Shown here in pieces: positions 25,689 to 37,813 of a stretch of DNA of 64,000 nucleotides (positions are counted from its first letter, which is position 1; each line of letters opens with the position of its first letter). The notes beneath the pieces are model-generated. The model searched no databases. It was not told where the DNA came from and saw only the letters and a program-made list of their open reading frames with translations. The stretch spans positions 73,472 to 137,471 of the forward strand of contig NZ_FOWX01000008.1 of assembly GCF_900115555.1 (NCBI RefSeq), given 5' to 3'. This DNA is from Pseudomonas borbori (GTDB lineage: Bacteria; Pseudomonadota; Gammaproteobacteria; Pseudomonadales; Pseudomonadaceae). The position numbers and the translations under genes were made by a program.

Positions 25689-25899
25689 GGGGCGGCTCCT
25701 GGTCGTCGCTTGGCTCATCAGTTTTTTGCGCCTGACTGACGCCGGCCTTGTGCATGGGGTCTTCGTCGTCGAACAGGATGCTGTGGGCCGGACCGTCGAG
25801 GTCGTCGTACTGGCCGCTGTCGACGGCCCAGAAGAACAGCCAGATGGCGAAGCCGACCAGGGCGATGGCAACCGGGATCAGGATGTAGAGCGCGGGCAT
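25681..25899 (-). CDS. ccoS: cbb3 oxidase assembly protein CcoS
   Basis: A 72-residue protein with one N-terminal membrane helix (residues about 4-25, LYILIPVAIALVGFAIWLFF region) and a cytosolic acidic tail containing FDDEDP. CcoS is needed for cofactor insertion into the CcoN subunit of cbb3 oxidases. It normally follows ccoI directly; here about 485 bp of repeat DNA (MITE copy 2 and a nested palindrome) separates ccoI from ccoS. It overlaps the downstream TauE/SafE gene. Confidence 0.92.
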   Translation of the reverse strand: MPALYILIPVAIALVGFAIWLFFWAVDSGQYDDLDGPAHSILFDDEDPMHKAGVSQAQKTDEPSDDQEPPRA

Positions 25900-25922
25900 G
25901 GGGTCTCCGAATACGGTAAGGC

Positions 25923-26102
25923 CTAGCAGGCCGTTGAAAAACTACCTGCGTTGGCAATACTGCGTTAAAAACAGGCTCGGATGCGAGCCCAGTCGGAATG
26001 CTCATTTACAGCTCGTAAACTCGCGTGCGAGCCCAGTCCGCTTCCTCGCCTGTTTTTGCCTTGTCTTGCCTGCCTCGCCTACGTTTTTCAACGGTCTGCT
26101 AG
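25923..26102. mobile_element. MITE-like element, copy 2 (complete, 180 bp)
   Basis: Twenty-bp terminal inverted repeats: CTAGCAGGCCGTTGAAAAAC at 25923-25942, and the complement of CTAGCAGACCGTTGAAAAAC at 26083-26102, with one mismatch. The interior contains two GCGAGCCCAGTC motifs and TGCTCATTTACAGCTCGTAA. It does not code for protein. It lies between ccoI and ccoS and is the best-preserved copy in the window. Confidence 0.75.
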
Positions 26103-26387
26103 GGTGGATCGGGGTGCGTGGCTGGCGCTTTTTACATGGCTATGTACCAGTAGCGTGTTGTGTTCAGGCTTCGGCGCTTAAGTGTGAAGGATCTGACCTC
26201 GTAGGGTGCGCCGTGCGCACCAGCGCTGGCTGCAGGCTCTTGGTGCGCACGGCGCACCCTACCTATGCGGCCCTTGCAAGCAGGGCCACTCTTCCCCAAA
26301 CGCCCCATGCAACAGCTAATTGGTACATAGCCTTTTACATCCACCCTTGCAGCCTTGTGGTGGATCGGTGAAGCCTGATCCACCCTA
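26100..26387. repeat. Nested 288-bp palindromic repeat block
   Basis: Three concentric inverted pairs: outer TAGGGTGGATC (26100-26110) with GATCCACCCTA (26377-26387); middle GGCTATGTACCA (26138-26149) with TGGTACATAGCC (26321-26332); inner a perfect 22-bp stem starting GTAGGGTGCGCCGTGCGC (26201-26222 with 26241-26262) around an 18-nt loop. It looks like repeats inserted into repeats. The outer right arm contains the ccoI stop codon. Confidence 0.75.
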
Positions 26388-28784
26388 CGGGCGGGTCAGG
26401 CGCAGGGCGTTGAGCACCACCAGCAGTGAGCTGAGCGACATGCCCAGCGCGGCCCAGATCGGCGTGATCCAGCCGATGGCGGCGAACGGCAGCACCAGGC
26501 CATTGTACAGGCTGGCCCAGACCAGGTTCTCGATGATGATCTTGCGGGTGCGCCGGGCCAGGCTGAAGGCCTGTACCAGGCTGCCCAGGCGGTTGGACAG
26601 CAGCACCGCATCGGCGCTGGTTTTCGCCAGGTCGGTGGCGCTGCCCATGGCCACGCTGATATCGGCGCCGGCCAGCACCGGCACGTCGTTGACCCCGTCA
26701 CCGAGCATCAGCACCCGGCGACCCTGTTCATGCAATTTGTGCAGCTCCGCCAGCTTGGCGTCCGGGGTCATGCCGCCGCGGGCGTCTTCTATGCCCAGTT
26801 GGCCTGCCACCTCGCCGACCATCGGCGAGTTGTCGCCCGAGAGCAGCAGTACCTGCCAGCCGCGCGCGCGGCAGGCTTTGAGCAGGGCGGGGGCGTCATC
26901 GCGCAGGCGGTCGTCGAGGACGAACCAGGCCAGCGGGCCCCGGCCGTCGCCGAGCAGCAACCACTGGCCCTGTGCGCCGGGGATCGCCGGGGCGGCCTGG
27001 CCACTCAACTGGCTGACGAAGGCGGGCTGACCGATGCGCAGTTGACGGCCCCCGACCGAGCCCTGCAAACCCAGCCCGGGCATACTGTCGACCTGCTCGG
27101 CGGCCTGGGCGGCGCGGCCAAAGGCGCGGGCGATCGGATGTTCCGAGCGGTTTTCCAGGGCGGCGGCCAGGGCCAGGCAGGCATCGCCGTCCAGCGCGCC
27201 GAGCGGATGGATGGCGCTCAGGGTCAGACGGCCTTCGGTCAGGGTGCCGGTCTTGTCGAAGATCACCGTGTCGATCTGGTTGAGGCCTTCCAGCACATGA
27301 CCACGGGTCAGCAGCAGGCCGAGCTTGTGCAGGCTGCCGGTGGCGGCGGTCAGGGCGGTCGGGGTGGCCAGGGCCAGGGCGCAGGGGCAGGTGGCGACCA
27401 GTAGGGCCAGGACGATCCAGAAGGCGCGTGAGGCATCGAGCTGCCACCAGATCAGGCCAACCGCAGCGGCCACCACCAGCACGATCAGCAGGAACCACTG
27501 CGCCACCCGGTCGGCGATCTCCGCCAGACGCGGCTTCTCGCTCTGCGCACGTTCGAGCAGGCGGACGATGGCCGACAGCCGAGTGGCATCGCCAAGCGCC
27601 TGTACTTCGACGGTCAGCGGCCCTTCGACGTTGAGGGTGCCGGCGGTCACGCTGTCGCCGACGGTGCGCGGTTGCGGCAGGTATTCGCCGGTGAGCAGCG
27701 ATTCATCGACGCTCGACTGACCGCTGAGAATGCGGCCATCGGCCGGCAGCAGGGCGCCGGGCGGCACCAGCACCTGCTCGCCTGTGCGCAGTTCGCTGAG
27801 CAGGATTCTCTGGCTCTGGCCGTCGCCATCCAGGCGCAGACAGGAGGCCGGCAATAGTTGCACGAGCTGCGCGGTAGCCGCCGCCGTGCGCTCGCGGGCG
27901 CGGCGTTCCAGGTAGCGGCCGGTGAGCAGGAACAGGGCGAACATGCCGACCGCATCGAAATACAGCTCGCCCTGGCTGCTGACGGTCGACCAGATGCCGG
28001 CGACATAGGCGCCGCCGATGGCCAGGGATACCGAGACGTCCATGGTCAGGTGACGGGTGCGCAGATCGCGCAGGGCGCCGCGGAAGAACTGGCCGCAGCA
28101 GTAGAAGACGATCGGGGTGGTGAGGAACAGGCTGACCCAGCGCAGGATACTGTCCAGCTCGGGGCTGAGGTCGATGTTGAATTCCGGCCAGGTGGCCATG
28201 CTCGCCATCATCACCTGCATCCACAGCATGCCGGCCACCCCCAGTTCGCGCATGGCCCGGCGGTTTTCCCGCTGCAGCTGCTCGGCGGCGGCATCGGCCT
28301 GCCAGGGGTGCGCGGCATAGCCGATCTTGCGCAGCTCCTTGAGCAGTTGGCTGAGCGGCAGCTGGCTGTCGGCCCAGCGCACCTGCAGGCGGTGGTTGGA
28401 CAGGTTGAGGTGGGCCGCGGCGATACCCGGCAGATCGCGCAGGTGCTTCTCGATCAGCCAGCCGCAGGCGGCGCAACTGATGCCTTCGATCAACAGGCAG
28501 GTCTCGCTCAGCTCGCCGTGCTGTTCGACGAAGGGTTGTTGCACGTCGCTGCGGTCATACAGCGCCAGTTCATCGGGTAGTGCCTGCGGCAGGGATTGCG
28601 GGTTGGCGGCGTTTTCGCTGCGGTGCTTGTAGTAGTGCTCCAGCCCGCCGGCGACTATGGCCTCGGCCACCGCCTGGCAGCCCGGGCAGCACAGGGCGCG
28701 GGTCTCGCCCAGGACCTGGGCGTGAAAGCGGCTGCCGGCAGGAACCGGCAGGCCACAGTGGTAACAGGGGGTTGGACTAGCCAT
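26385..28784 (-). CDS. ccoI: Copper-translocating P-type ATPase CcoI (FixI)
   Basis: A 799-residue heavy-metal ATPase supplying copper for cbb3 oxidase. N-terminal CYHC and CCPGC cysteines (7-36) precede a heavy-metal-associated domain with GISCAACGW (102-109). Membrane helices include the CPC ion site ([11 protein letters not shown], about residue 465). The phosphorylation site is DKTGTLT (about 511) and the hinge [11 protein letters not shown] (about 695). Length and the extra N-terminal zinc-ribbon-like region fit FixI/CcoI rather than ordinary CopA. It follows ccoH after 111 bp. Its stop lies in the outer arm of a palindromic repeat block, which separates it from ccoS. Confidence 0.96.
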   Translation of the reverse strand: MASPTPCYHCGLPVPAGSRFHAQVLGETRALCCPGCQAVAEAIVAGGLEHYYKHRSENAANPQSLPQALPDELALYDRSDVQQPFVEQHGELSETCLLIEGISCAACGWLIEKHLRDLPGIAAAHLNLSNHRLQVRWADSQLPLSQLLKELRKIGYAAHPWQADAAAEQLQRENRRAMRELGVAGMLWMQVMMASMATWPEFNIDLSPELDSILRWVSLFLTTPIVFYCCGQFFRGALRDLRTRHLTMDVSVSLAIGGAYVAGIWSTVSSQGELYFDAVGMFALFLLTGRYLERRARERTAAATAQLVQLLPASCLRLDGDGQSQRILLSELRTGEQVLVPPGALLPADGRILSGQSSVDESLLTGEYLPQPRTVGDSVTAGTLNVEGPLTVEVQALGDATRLSAIVRLLERAQSEKPRLAEIADRVAQWFLLIVLVVAAAVGLIWWQLDASRAFWIVLALLVATCPCALALATPTALTAATGSLHKLGLLLTRGHVLEGLNQIDTVIFDKTGTLTEGRLTLSAIHPLGALDGDACLALAAALENRSEHPIARAFGRAAQAAEQVDSMPGLGLQGSVGGRQLRIGQPAFVSQLSGQAAPAIPGAQGQWLLLGDGRGPLAWFVLDDRLRDDAPALLKACRARGWQVLLLSGDNSPMVGEVAGQLGIEDARGGMTPDAKLAELHKLHEQGRRVLMLGDGVNDVPVLAGADISVAMGSATDLAKTSADAVLLSNRLGSLVQAFSLARRTRKIIIENLVWASLYNGLVLPFAAIGWITPIWAALGMSLSSLLVVLNALRLTRP

Positions 28785-28895
28785 GGGGGTGGAGTCGTGT
28801 ACCTGGCGTTGCTGCGTAGCCGGCTGGCAGGCGTGGCGGCGGGGTGCGATCTGCGCTGCGAACCCTTTCGCCAGCAGCGATGCCGTAGCAGCGCA

Positions 28896-29402
28896 CTACT
28901 GGGCATCCCCGAGGCGGATGGTCTTGCCGCTTTCCAGGGTTTCTTCTTCGAACAGGCGCCAATCCTGGCCGCCTTCCTGGCCGATCAGTTCGACGAAGCG
29001 CCGGCCCTGCACCACATCCTGCATCTGCCCGCGGTACAGGCCCTGGCCGTGCGGCTGCAGGACGATGCGGCGGTCGCGCTCCGGTTGGGTCGGCGAGATC
29101 AGGTTCAGCACCAGTTGCGCCGGGCCGCTATGACCTTGCAGACGCAATTGGGCCACGCCGGTCTCATCGTCGAGGTCGAGGGTGGCATGCAGTTGCAGGC
29201 GCGCGGCCAGGGTTTCGCGCTCCAGCGACTGGTTGATGCCTTTGCCGACATCGTAATAGTCATCGGAGATCAGGCCCGGTGGATTGCGCGTGGCAATGGT
29301 CAAAAGGGTCAGCCCTTGCACCACCGAGTAACCCAGCAGGGCAATCAGGAACCAGGGCCAGAACTGCTTGAACCAGGGTTTGATCGGTGCTTGGTCAGAC
29401 AT
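28896..29402 (-). CDS. ccoH: cbb3 oxidase accessory protein CcoH (FixH)
   Basis: A 168-residue protein with one N-terminal membrane helix (about 14-37) and a periplasmic FixH domain of beta strands. The family motif around [18 protein letters not shown] (residues about 42-60) is present. CcoH stays with the assembled cbb3 complex and stabilises it during biogenesis. Its start lies 14 bp after ccoG, so ccoG-ccoH form one transcript with ccoI. Confidence 0.94.
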   Translation of the reverse strand: MSDQAPIKPWFKQFWPWFLIALLGYSVVQGLTLLTIATRNPPGLISDDYYDVGKGINQSLERETLAARLQLHATLDLDDETGVAQLRLQGHSGPAQLVLNLISPTQPERDRRIVLQPHGQGLYRGQMQDVVQGRRFVELIGQEGGQDWRLFEEETLESGKTIRLGDAQ

Positions 29403-29416
29403 GTTTGGCCTCTTGA

Positions 29417-30823
<1,407 letters not shown>

Positions 30824-30960
30824 CGGTGTGTACCACGGCGGTTGATTGGCTGCCCCGGTCGATGCATGCCAGCCGGGGTCATTCTCGCTATAGCGCTATG
30901 GTACGCCTGGCTTGCCCTGGCGGCGCGCGACCGTGGGTCGCGCGCCGCGCAGGTGGAGAA

Positions 30961-31947
30961 TCACTTCTCCACGGGTTGTTGCGACAGGCTGTACACGTAG
31001 GCCGCCAACAGATGCACTTTGTCATTGCCGAGGAAGTCTTCCTGGGCGGGCATCTTGCCGCTGCGGCCATAGCGCAGGGTTTGCTGAACCTGAGCAAAGC
31101 TGGAACCGTAGAGCCAGACTCGATCGGTCAGGTTGGGTGCGCCCATGGCTGGTTGGCCCTTGGCGTCAGCACCATGACAGACTGCACAATTGGCGGCGAA
31201 GATGTCTTGACCTGCGGCAACGTCTATCTCGATAGCTTCCGGGTTTTTCAGGCCAGACAGACTGCGCACGTAACCGGCGACATTGCGGATGCCTGCTTCG
31301 CCAAGTGCGGCCAGTTGCGCGGGCATCATGCCCTGGCGCCCGCCCATGATGGTGGTCTTGATGGTTTGCGCTTCGCCGCCGTACAGCCAGTCGTTGTCGG
31401 TCAGGTTGGGGAAGCCGTAGGCCCCCTTGGCGTCGGAGCCGTGACACACCGAACAGTTGGACGCGAACAGGCGGCCACCCATTTTCAGGGCTTGCTCGTC
31501 CTGGGCAACCTGTTCGATTGGCATGGCGGCATATTTGGCGAAGATCGGCCCGTATTGCCCGTCGGCCTTGGCCATTTCCTTTTCCCACTGGTGCACGCCG
31601 GTCCAGCCCGCATTGCGCACGCCGTCACTGACCTGGATATCGGTGGCGAACGGCGTCTGGGCCTTGTTATCGAGGTACTCGTAGCCCGGCAGCAGGCCTT
31701 TGAAGTTACCCAGGCCCGGATAGAGCACCAGGTAACCCAAGGCGAAAACGATGGTGGCGAGGAACAGCATGAACCACCACTTGGGCAGTGGATTATCGTA
31801 TTCCTCGATGCCGTCGAAACTATGGCCGACGGTCTCTTCGGTGGCTTCCTGGCGTTGGCCCTTGCGGGTGCCAAAGATAAGCCAGGTCAACGCGAAGATG
31901 GTGCCTAGGGAGAGGATTGTTACGTACCAACTCCAGAACGTGGTCAT
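30961..31947 (-). CDS. ccoP: cbb3 oxidase subunit III CcoP, operon 1
   Basis: A 328-residue dihaem cytochrome c. An N-terminal cytosolic/membrane part with two helices (about 5-25 and 58-78, around [20 protein letters not shown]) leads to two periplasmic haem c domains with CSVCH and CAVCH. It passes electrons from soluble cytochromes toward CcoO and CcoN. Its start overlaps ccoQ by 4 bp. It is 18 residues longer than the CcoP of operon 2, the difference lying after the second helix ([18 protein letters not shown] region). Confidence 0.97.
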   Translation of the reverse strand: MTTFWSWYVTILSLGTIFALTWLIFGTRKGQRQEATEETVGHSFDGIEEYDNPLPKWWFMLFLATIVFALGYLVLYPGLGNFKGLLPGYEYLDNKAQTPFATDIQVSDGVRNAGWTGVHQWEKEMAKADGQYGPIFAKYAAMPIEQVAQDEQALKMGGRLFASNCSVCHGSDAKGAYGFPNLTDNDWLYGGEAQTIKTTIMGGRQGMMPAQLAALGEAGIRNVAGYVRSLSGLKNPEAIEIDVAAGQDIFAANCAVCHGADAKGQPAMGAPNLTDRVWLYGSSFAQVQQTLRYGRSGKMPAQEDFLGNDKVHLLAAYVYSLSQQPVEK

Positions 31948-32129
31948 TGGTTATTGCTCCTGGAAGATTTCTCGTCACGCTCACTGGGTTTGGGATCGTC
32001 GGCGAAGGGCAGGTTGGCGGCTTCGTCGAAGCTCGATTTGCGCTTGCTGCTGTAGGCCCAGAGCACCACGCCGATAAAGGCGATGAACACCACTGCCGTG
32101 CCTATGCCGCGAATAGTCCCGATGTCCAT
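31944..32129 (-). CDS. ccoQ: cbb3 oxidase subunit CcoQ, operon 1
   Basis: A 61-residue protein with one N-terminal membrane helix (about 8-28, [20 protein letters not shown]) and a charged tail ([15 protein letters not shown]). CcoQ stabilises the CcoN-O-P complex in the presence of oxygen. It lies between ccoO and ccoP, overlapping ccoP by 4 bp, with a 6-bp gap from ccoO. Confidence 0.94.
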   Translation of the reverse strand: MDIGTIRGIGTAVVFIAFIGVVLWAYSSKRKSSFDEAANLPFADDPKPSERDEKSSRSNNQ

Positions 32130-32135
32130 TGTGCG

Positions 32136-32744
32136 TTACCGTTTGTTCTTGATTGAGGTGCCGAGGACCTGCAGGTACGCGACCAGCGCGTCCATTTCGG
32201 TCTTGCCCTTGACGGCGTCCTTGGCCCCGGCGATGTCTTCATCGGTATAGGGAATGCCAAAGCCGCGCATGACTTCAATCTTCTTCGCGGTGTCCTTGCC
32301 GTCGAGCTTGTTCTCGACCAGCCAGGGGTAGGACGGCATCTTCGATTCCGGCACCACGTTGCGCGGGTTGTACAGGTGAGCGCGGTGCCACTCGTCCGAG
32401 TAGCGGCCGCCGACCCGGGCCAGGTCCGGCCCGGTACGCTTGGAGCCCCAGAGGAACGGGTGATCCCAGACGCTTTCGCCGGCGACCGAGTAGTGGCCAT
32501 AGCGCTCGGTTTCGGCGCGGAACGGACGGATCATCTGCGAGTGGCAGCCGACGCAGCCCTCGCGGATATAGATGTCGCGGCCTTCCAGTTGCAGCGCGGT
32601 GTAAGGCTTGAGACCCTCCACCGGCTCATTGGTGACGTCCTGGAAAAACAGCGGGACGATCTGGGTCAGGCCGCCGATGCTGACGGCGAGCACCATCAGC
32701 AGCGCCATCAGACCGATATTCTTCTCGATGATTTCGTGTTTCAT
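32136..32744 (-). CDS. ccoO: cbb3 oxidase subunit II CcoO, operon 1
   Basis: A 202-residue monohaem cytochrome c anchored by an N-terminal helix (about 10-30). The haem motif is [20 protein letters not shown] (about residue 61 on), which receives electrons for the CcoN active site. It overlaps the ccoN stop by one base (TGATG). It is nearly identical to the operon 2 CcoO over its first 170 residues; the copies diverge mainly in the segment [15 protein letters not shown] versus [15 protein letters not shown]. Confidence 0.97.
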   Translation of the reverse strand: MKHEIIEKNIGLMALLMVLAVSIGGLTQIVPLFFQDVTNEPVEGLKPYTALQLEGRDIYIREGCVGCHSQMIRPFRAETERYGHYSVAGESVWDHPFLWGSKRTGPDLARVGGRYSDEWHRAHLYNPRNVVPESKMPSYPWLVENKLDGKDTAKKIEVMRGFGIPYTDEDIAGAKDAVKGKTEMDALVAYLQVLGTSIKNKR

Positions 32745-34186
32745 CAGTGGGCGCTCCCAGCGGTGAACTGCGCGGCCGCTTCATATTCAACCGGCTTGGC
32801 GGCGCGCACGGTGCGGTAGGTGTTGTAAGCCATCAGCAACATGCCGGTGACGAAGAACATGCCGCCGATCATGCGCACCACGAAACCAGGATGGCTGGCC
32901 TCCAGTGCTTCAACGAAGGAGTAGGTGAGGGTGCCGTCTTCGTTGACGGCGCGCCACATCAGACCCTGGGTGATGCCGTTGACCCACATCGAGGCGATAT
33001 AGAGCACGGTGCCGATAGTGGCCAGCCAGAAGTGCAGGTTGATCAGCGCGATGCTGTGCATCTGCTCGCGGCCGTAGACTTTCGGGATCAGGTGATAGAG
33101 CGAACCGATGGAGATCATCGCCACCCAGCCCAGTGCGCCGGCGTGAACGTGGCCGATGGTCCAGTCGGTGTAATGCGACAAAGCATTCACAGTCTTGATC
33201 GCCATCATGGGACCTTCGAAGGTGGACATGCCATAAAAGGCCAGTGAAACCACCAGAAAGCGCAGGATCGGATCGGTACGCAATTTATGCCAGGCACCAG
33301 ACAAGCTCATCATGCCGTTGATCATGCCGCCCCAGCTCGGCGCCAGCAGGATCAGCGACATCGCCATGCCCAGGCTTTGCGCCCAGTCCGGCAGGGCGGT
33401 GTAGTGCAGGTGGTGCGGGCCGGCCCAGATGTACAGGGTGATCAGTGCCCAGAAATGCACGATCGACAGGCGATAGGAGTAGATCGGCCGTTCGGCCTGC
33501 TTGGGCACGAAGTAGTACATCATCCCCAGGAAGCCGGTGGTCAGGAAGAAGCCCACGGCATTGTGGCCGTACCACCACTGGATCATCGCATCGGTCGCGC
33601 CGGAGTACATCGAGTACGACTTGAACAGGCTCACCGGCACGGCAGCGCTGTTGACAATGTGCAGCATCGCGGTGACCAGGATGAAGGCGCCGTAGAACCA
33701 GTTGCCGACATAAATGTGCTTGGTCTTGCGCTTGACCACGGTGCCGAAGAACACCACCGCGTAAGCGACCCAGACAATGGTGATCAGTACGTCGATCGGC
33801 CATTCCAGCTCGGCGTATTCCTTGCTGCCGGTGAAACCCATCGGCAGGGTGATGACTGCAGCGACGATCACGGCCTGCCAACCCCAGAACACGAAGGCGG
33901 CCAGGCCGTCGGAGATCAGGCGCGCCTGACTGGTGCGTTGCACCACATAGAATGACGTGGCCATCAGTGCACATCCGCCGAAGGCGAAGATCACCGCATT
34001 GGTGTGCAAGGGGCGCAGACGGCCGAAGCTCGTCCACTCCATTCCCAGGTTGAGTTCCGGCCACACCAATTGTGCGGCGATGAACACGCCGAGAAGCATG
34101 CCAATGACTCCCCAAATCACCGTCATCACGGCGAATTGGCGAACCACCTTGTAGTTATAAGCAGTCTGACTGATTGCTGTGCTCAT
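32744..34186 (-). CDS. ccoN: cbb3 oxidase catalytic subunit I CcoN, operon 1
   Basis: A 480-residue, 12-helix haem-copper oxidase subunit that reduces oxygen with high affinity and pumps protons. Haem and CuB histidines lie in conserved stretches such as [43 protein letters not shown] and [14 protein letters not shown]. The ATG at 34186 is preferred over a GTG-type extension four codons earlier. Order ccoN-O-Q-P is complete. By position next to ccoG it corresponds to the cco1 operon of P. aeruginosa, which is expressed constitutively there; no good Anr box was seen directly upstream. Confidence 0.97.
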   Translation of the reverse strand: MSTAISQTAYNYKVVRQFAVMTVIWGVIGMLLGVFIAAQLVWPELNLGMEWTSFGRLRPLHTNAVIFAFGGCALMATSFYVVQRTSQARLISDGLAAFVFWGWQAVIVAAVITLPMGFTGSKEYAELEWPIDVLITIVWVAYAVVFFGTVVKRKTKHIYVGNWFYGAFILVTAMLHIVNSAAVPVSLFKSYSMYSGATDAMIQWWYGHNAVGFFLTTGFLGMMYYFVPKQAERPIYSYRLSIVHFWALITLYIWAGPHHLHYTALPDWAQSLGMAMSLILLAPSWGGMINGMMSLSGAWHKLRTDPILRFLVVSLAFYGMSTFEGPMMAIKTVNALSHYTDWTIGHVHAGALGWVAMISIGSLYHLIPKVYGREQMHSIALINLHFWLATIGTVLYIASMWVNGITQGLMWRAVNEDGTLTYSFVEALEASHPGFVVRMIGGMFFVTGMLLMAYNTYRTVRAAKPVEYEAAAQFTAGSAH

Positions 34187-34543
34187 GCTGGGTTCCACGG
34201 TTAATGGATTTTTATAGGGGCAAAAATCGGCGGCAAGTATGGAGAAGGCAGGTAGTCAATGCAACGCTGCAGGCCCACCGGGTCGTGCTTTCAAGGGCTT
34301 TCGGCAAGGGTTTCGCGGCTGCTCTGGAGTGCCTTGTCGACAACTTGAAAAGCAGCGCGAAGATGGTCTTGCCCCGAGTTATGGCGGCTGGCGACTGGTG
34401 GCAAGCTTAACTCAAATCAAGAAATGGCCAAGTCGTAGTGGGCTGATGCGACGTTGCGTCGCACCCCCCGGCAGACTGACAGAAGGTGGGCTGGTAGAGG
34501 AGTTGGCGACAACGTGTTGTCGCCAACTGGGCGGGGGAAGGGT
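34187..34543. other. Spacer between cco operons 1 and 2, with strong hairpins
   Basis: Contains two perfect hairpins: TGCGACG-TTG-CGTCGCA (34447-34463) and a 12-bp stem GTTGGCGACAAC-GT-GTTGTCGCCAAC (34502-34527). The second lies 17 bp past the ccoP2 stop and probably marks the end of operon 2, though no T-run follows. The half nearer ccoN1 should hold the operon 1 promoter. At 34407-34420 the minus strand reads TTGATTTGAGTTAA, a two-mismatch Anr box of doubtful value. Confidence 0.6.
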
Positions 34544-35476
34544 TTACCTGGCTTGCTGTTGCCCCTGGCTCAGGCTCAACACGTAGGCGGCCAGCAGGTG
34601 CACCTTGTCGTCACCCAGGTACTGCTCCTGGGCCGGCATCTGGCCGCTGCGGCCGTGGCGGATGGTCTGCTGCAGTTGCACCAGGCTGCTGCCGTAGATC
34701 CAGCCGGCGGGTTTGGTCAGGTCGGGCGCGCCGAGCATGGCCATGCCCGTGCCTTGCGCGCCGTGACAGGCCTGGCAGTTGCCGGCATATATCTGCGCAC
34801 CCCGTTGCAGGTCGAAGGACTTGTCGGCAGGCAGCGGCAGGCCGGCCAGGTCGTGGCGCACGTAAGCCGCCACCTGCTGCACGCCGTCCTCGCCAAGCGC
34901 CTGGACCCAGGCGGGCATCATGCCCATGCGGCCATTGAGGATGCTGGCCTTGATTGCGGCAGGTTCGCCGCCCCAGCGCCAATGGTTGTCGGCCAGGTTG
35001 GGGAAGCCCGCCGAACCCTTGGCGTCGGAGCCATGGCAGACCGAGCAATAGGTGGCGAACATGCGCCCACCCATTTTCAGAGCACCCTCGTCTTTAGCCA
35101 CTTCTTCCAGAGGCATGGCCGCATATTTGGCGAAGATAGGCCCGTAGAGTTCGTCGGCCTGGTCCACTTCGCGCTGCCATTGGGCCACCTGGGTCCAACC
35201 ATCCGCGTAGCCCGGCAGCACACCTTTCCAGTTGCCCAGGCCGGGGTAGAGCACCAGGTAAGCGACGGAAAAGATCAGCGTGCCGATGAACAGCAGGAAC
35301 CACCACTTGGGCAGCGGGTTGTCATATTCCTCGATGCCATCGAAGGAGTGACCCATGGTCTGCTCGGTCTCGTTCTTGTGCGTCTCGCCCTTGCGGGTGG
35401 CGAAAATCAGCCAGAACAGGGCGAGCAGGGTGCCAACGGTCAGCAGGGTTACATACCAGCTCCAGAAGGTACTCAT
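34544..35476 (-). CDS. ccoP: cbb3 oxidase subunit III CcoP, operon 2
   Basis: A 310-residue dihaem cytochrome c. The N-terminal membrane part closely follows operon 1, then two haem motifs CSVCH and CQACH. It is shorter than CcoP1 by loss of a segment after PGYADGW. It overlaps the ccoQ2 stop by 4 bp. A perfect 12-bp-stem hairpin follows the stop. The last gene of the probably Anr-controlled ccoNOQP operon. Confidence 0.97.
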   Translation of the reverse strand: MSTFWSWYVTLLTVGTLLALFWLIFATRKGETHKNETEQTMGHSFDGIEEYDNPLPKWWFLLFIGTLIFSVAYLVLYPGLGNWKGVLPGYADGWTQVAQWQREVDQADELYGPIFAKYAAMPLEEVAKDEGALKMGGRMFATYCSVCHGSDAKGSAGFPNLADNHWRWGGEPAAIKASILNGRMGMMPAWVQALGEDGVQQVAAYVRHDLAGLPLPADKSFDLQRGAQIYAGNCQACHGAQGTGMAMLGAPDLTKPAGWIYGSSLVQLQQTIRHGRSGQMPAQEQYLGDDKVHLLAAYVLSLSQGQQQAR

Positions 35477-35658
35477 GGGGTGTTGCTCCTCGATGCAGCA
35501 GACGTGGATTCATCGGCAAAAGGCAGCAGCGCCGCCTCGCTGAACGCGGCGCGACGCTTGCTGCTGTATGCCCAGAGCGTCACGCAGACGAAGGACAGCA
35601 GTACCAGTGCCGTACCTATGCCGCGCAGCGTGCCGATATCAATGGTTGCGAATGACAT
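35473..35658 (-). CDS. ccoQ: cbb3 oxidase subunit CcoQ, operon 2
   Basis: A 61-residue single-helix subunit ([20 protein letters not shown], about 11-30) with a short charged tail ([12 protein letters not shown]). It resembles CcoQ1 in length and layout but differs in the N-terminal residues and tail. It sits between ccoO2 and ccoP2, overlapping ccoP2 by 4 bp. Confidence 0.92.
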   Translation of the reverse strand: MSFATIDIGTLRGIGTALVLLSFVCVTLWAYSSKRRAAFSEAALLPFADESTSAASRSNTP

Positions 35659-35661
35659 GGC

Positions 35662-36270
35662 CTACCTCTTGTTCTTGACGGCAGTGCCGAGCACTTGCAG
35701 ATAGGCGACCATGGCATCCATTTCGCTTTTGCCCTTGACCGCTTCCGCGGCGCCGGCGATGTCCTCGTCGCTGTAAGGCACGCCAAGCGTGCGCAGCGCC
35801 TTGAACTTGGCGGCGGTGTCCTTGCCGTCCAGGGTGTTTTCCACCAGCCAGGGGTAGGACGGCATCTTCGATTCCGGCACCACGTTGCGCGGGTTGTACA
35901 GGTGAGCGCGGTGCCACTCGTCCGAGTAGCGGCCGCCGACCCGGGCCAGATCCGGCCCGGTGCGTTTGGAACCCCAGAGGAAGGGGTGGTCGTAGACGCT
36001 TTCACCGGCCACCGAGTAGTGCCCGTAACGCTCGGTTTCGGCGCGGAACGGGCGGATCATCTGCGAATGGCAGCCGACGCAGCCCTCGCGGATGTAGATG
36101 TCGCGGCCTTCCAGTTGCAGCGCGGTGTACGGCTTGAGGCCGGCCACCGGTTCATTGGTGACGTCCTGGAAAAACAGCGGGACGATCTGGGTCAGGCCGC
36201 CGATGCTGACGGCGAGCACCATCATCAGGGCCATCAGGCCGATATTCTTCTCGAGTATTTCGTGTCTCAT
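35662..36270 (-). CDS. ccoO: cbb3 oxidase subunit II CcoO, operon 2
   Basis: A 202-residue monohaem cytochrome c with an N-terminal membrane anchor and the haem motif CVGCHSQM. Nucleotide sequence is almost the same as ccoO1 for long stretches (for example the region around 35870-36260), indicating recent or ongoing gene conversion between the tandem operons. It overlaps ccoN2 by one base (TGATG). Confidence 0.97.
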   Translation of the reverse strand: MRHEILEKNIGLMALMMVLAVSIGGLTQIVPLFFQDVTNEPVAGLKPYTALQLEGRDIYIREGCVGCHSQMIRPFRAETERYGHYSVAGESVYDHPFLWGSKRTGPDLARVGGRYSDEWHRAHLYNPRNVVPESKMPSYPWLVENTLDGKDTAAKFKALRTLGVPYSDEDIAGAAEAVKGKSEMDAMVAYLQVLGTAVKNKR

Positions 36271-37709
36271 CAGTGGGCTCCTTCAACCGAAAACTGCGCG
36301 GCGGCTTGCAACTCGGCGGCCTTGGTATGGCGCACGGTCTGCCAGACGTTCCAGGCCATCACCAGCATGCCGCTGAAGAAGATCGCGCCGCCGATCAGGC
36401 GCACCACAAAGCCGGGGTGGCTGGCTTCCAGGGCTTCGACGAAGGAGTAGGTGAGGGTGCCGTCTTCATTGACTGCGCGCCACATCAGGCCCTGGGCGAT
36501 GCCGTTGACCCACATCGAGGCGATATAGAGCACGGTGCCGATGGTGGCCAGCCAGAAATGCACGTTGATCAGGCCGATGCTGTGCATCTCCTTACGGCCG
36601 AAGACCTTGGGAATCAGGTGATAGAGCGAACCGATCGAGACCATGGCCACCCAGCCGAGGGCGCCGGCGTGAACGTGGCCGATGGTCCAGTCGGTGTAAT
36701 GGGACAGGGCGTTGACGGTCTTGATCGCCATCATCGGGCCTTCGAAGGTCGACATGCCGTAGAACGCCAGGGACACCACCAGAAAGCGCAGGATCGGGTC
36801 GGTGCGCAGCTTATGCCAGGCCCCCGACAGGGTCATCATGCCGTTGATCATGCCGCCCCAGCTCGGTGCCAGCAGAATCAGCGACATCACCATGCCGAGC
36901 GATTGCGCCCAATCCGGCAGCGCGGTGTAGTGCAGATGGTGGGGGCCGGCCCAGATGTACACGGCAATCAGCGCCCAGAAGTGCACGATCGACAGGCGAT
37001 AGGAGTACACCGGACGCTCGGCTTGCTTGGGCACGAAGTAGTACATCATCCCCAGGAAGCCGGCGGTCAGGAAAAAGCCCACCGCGTTATGCCCGTACCA
37101 CCACTGGATCATCGCGTCGGTCGCCCCGGCGTAGGCCGAGTAGGACTTGGTCAAAGTCACCGGAATGGCCATGTTGTTGACCAGGTGGAGGATGGCCACG
37201 GTGAGGATGAAACCGCCGAAGAACCAGTTGCCCACATAGATGTGGCTGACCTTGCGCTTCATGATGGTGCCGAAGAACACGATGGCGTAACTGACCCAGA
37301 CCACGGTGATCAGGATGTCGATCGGCCATTCCAGTTCCGCGTACTCCTTGGAACTGGTGAGGCCAAGCGGCAGACTGACGGCCGCCAGGAGGATCACCGC
37401 CTGCCAGCCCCAGAAGGTGAAAGCCGCCAGTTTGGGCGCGAACAGGGTGGCCTGGGAGGTGCGTTGCACCGCGTAGTAACTGGTGGCAAACAGCGCACAA
37501 CCGCCGAAGGCGAAGATCACCGCATTGGTGTGCAACGGTCGCAGGCGACCGAAGCTGGTCCAGGGCAGGTCGAAGTTGAGCGCGGGCCAGGCGAGTTGCG
37601 CGGCGATCAGTACGCCGACCGCCATCCCGACTATGCCCCACACCACCGTCATGATGGCGAACTGGCGCACCACCTTGTAGTTGTAGGCGGAACTGATTGT
37701 AGTGTTCAT
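36270..37709 (-). CDS. ccoN: cbb3 oxidase catalytic subunit I CcoN, operon 2
   Basis: A 479-residue haem-copper oxidase subunit with the same conserved histidine segments as CcoN1 ([28 protein letters not shown]). The frame is open for 34 more codons upstream, but the ATG at 37709 begins the family sequence [17 protein letters not shown]. An Anr box is centred 136 bp upstream (37839-37852), so this operon should be induced at low oxygen, as cco2 is in P. aeruginosa. Confidence 0.97.
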   Translation of the reverse strand: MNTTISSAYNYKVVRQFAIMTVVWGIVGMAVGVLIAAQLAWPALNFDLPWTSFGRLRPLHTNAVIFAFGGCALFATSYYAVQRTSQATLFAPKLAAFTFWGWQAVILLAAVSLPLGLTSSKEYAELEWPIDILITVVWVSYAIVFFGTIMKRKVSHIYVGNWFFGGFILTVAILHLVNNMAIPVTLTKSYSAYAGATDAMIQWWYGHNAVGFFLTAGFLGMMYYFVPKQAERPVYSYRLSIVHFWALIAVYIWAGPHHLHYTALPDWAQSLGMVMSLILLAPSWGGMINGMMTLSGAWHKLRTDPILRFLVVSLAFYGMSTFEGPMMAIKTVNALSHYTDWTIGHVHAGALGWVAMVSIGSLYHLIPKVFGRKEMHSIGLINVHFWLATIGTVLYIASMWVNGIAQGLMWRAVNEDGTLTYSFVEALEASHPGFVVRLIGGAIFFSGMLVMAWNVWQTVRHTKAAELQAAAQFSVEGAH

Positions 37710-37813
37710 GTCTGGGTTTCCATCCACGGTTATGGGCAGATCATTCAAAACAGTCGGTCTTGCGCGGGCCTGAGCTGTGACGCGAGCCGAAGGACTTCTA
37801 AAGCGAGGCAAGC

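Noticed and set aside
25923..26387. CRISPR-like array or insertion sequence between ccoI and ccoS
   Set aside because: The repeats are inverted pairs of different sequences without regular spacers, and there is no transposase frame.
34407..34420. Anr box for cco operon 1
   Set aside because: TTGATTTGAGTTAA has two mismatches in one half and lies about 220 bp from ccoN1; operon 1 is not Anr-controlled in P. aeruginosa.
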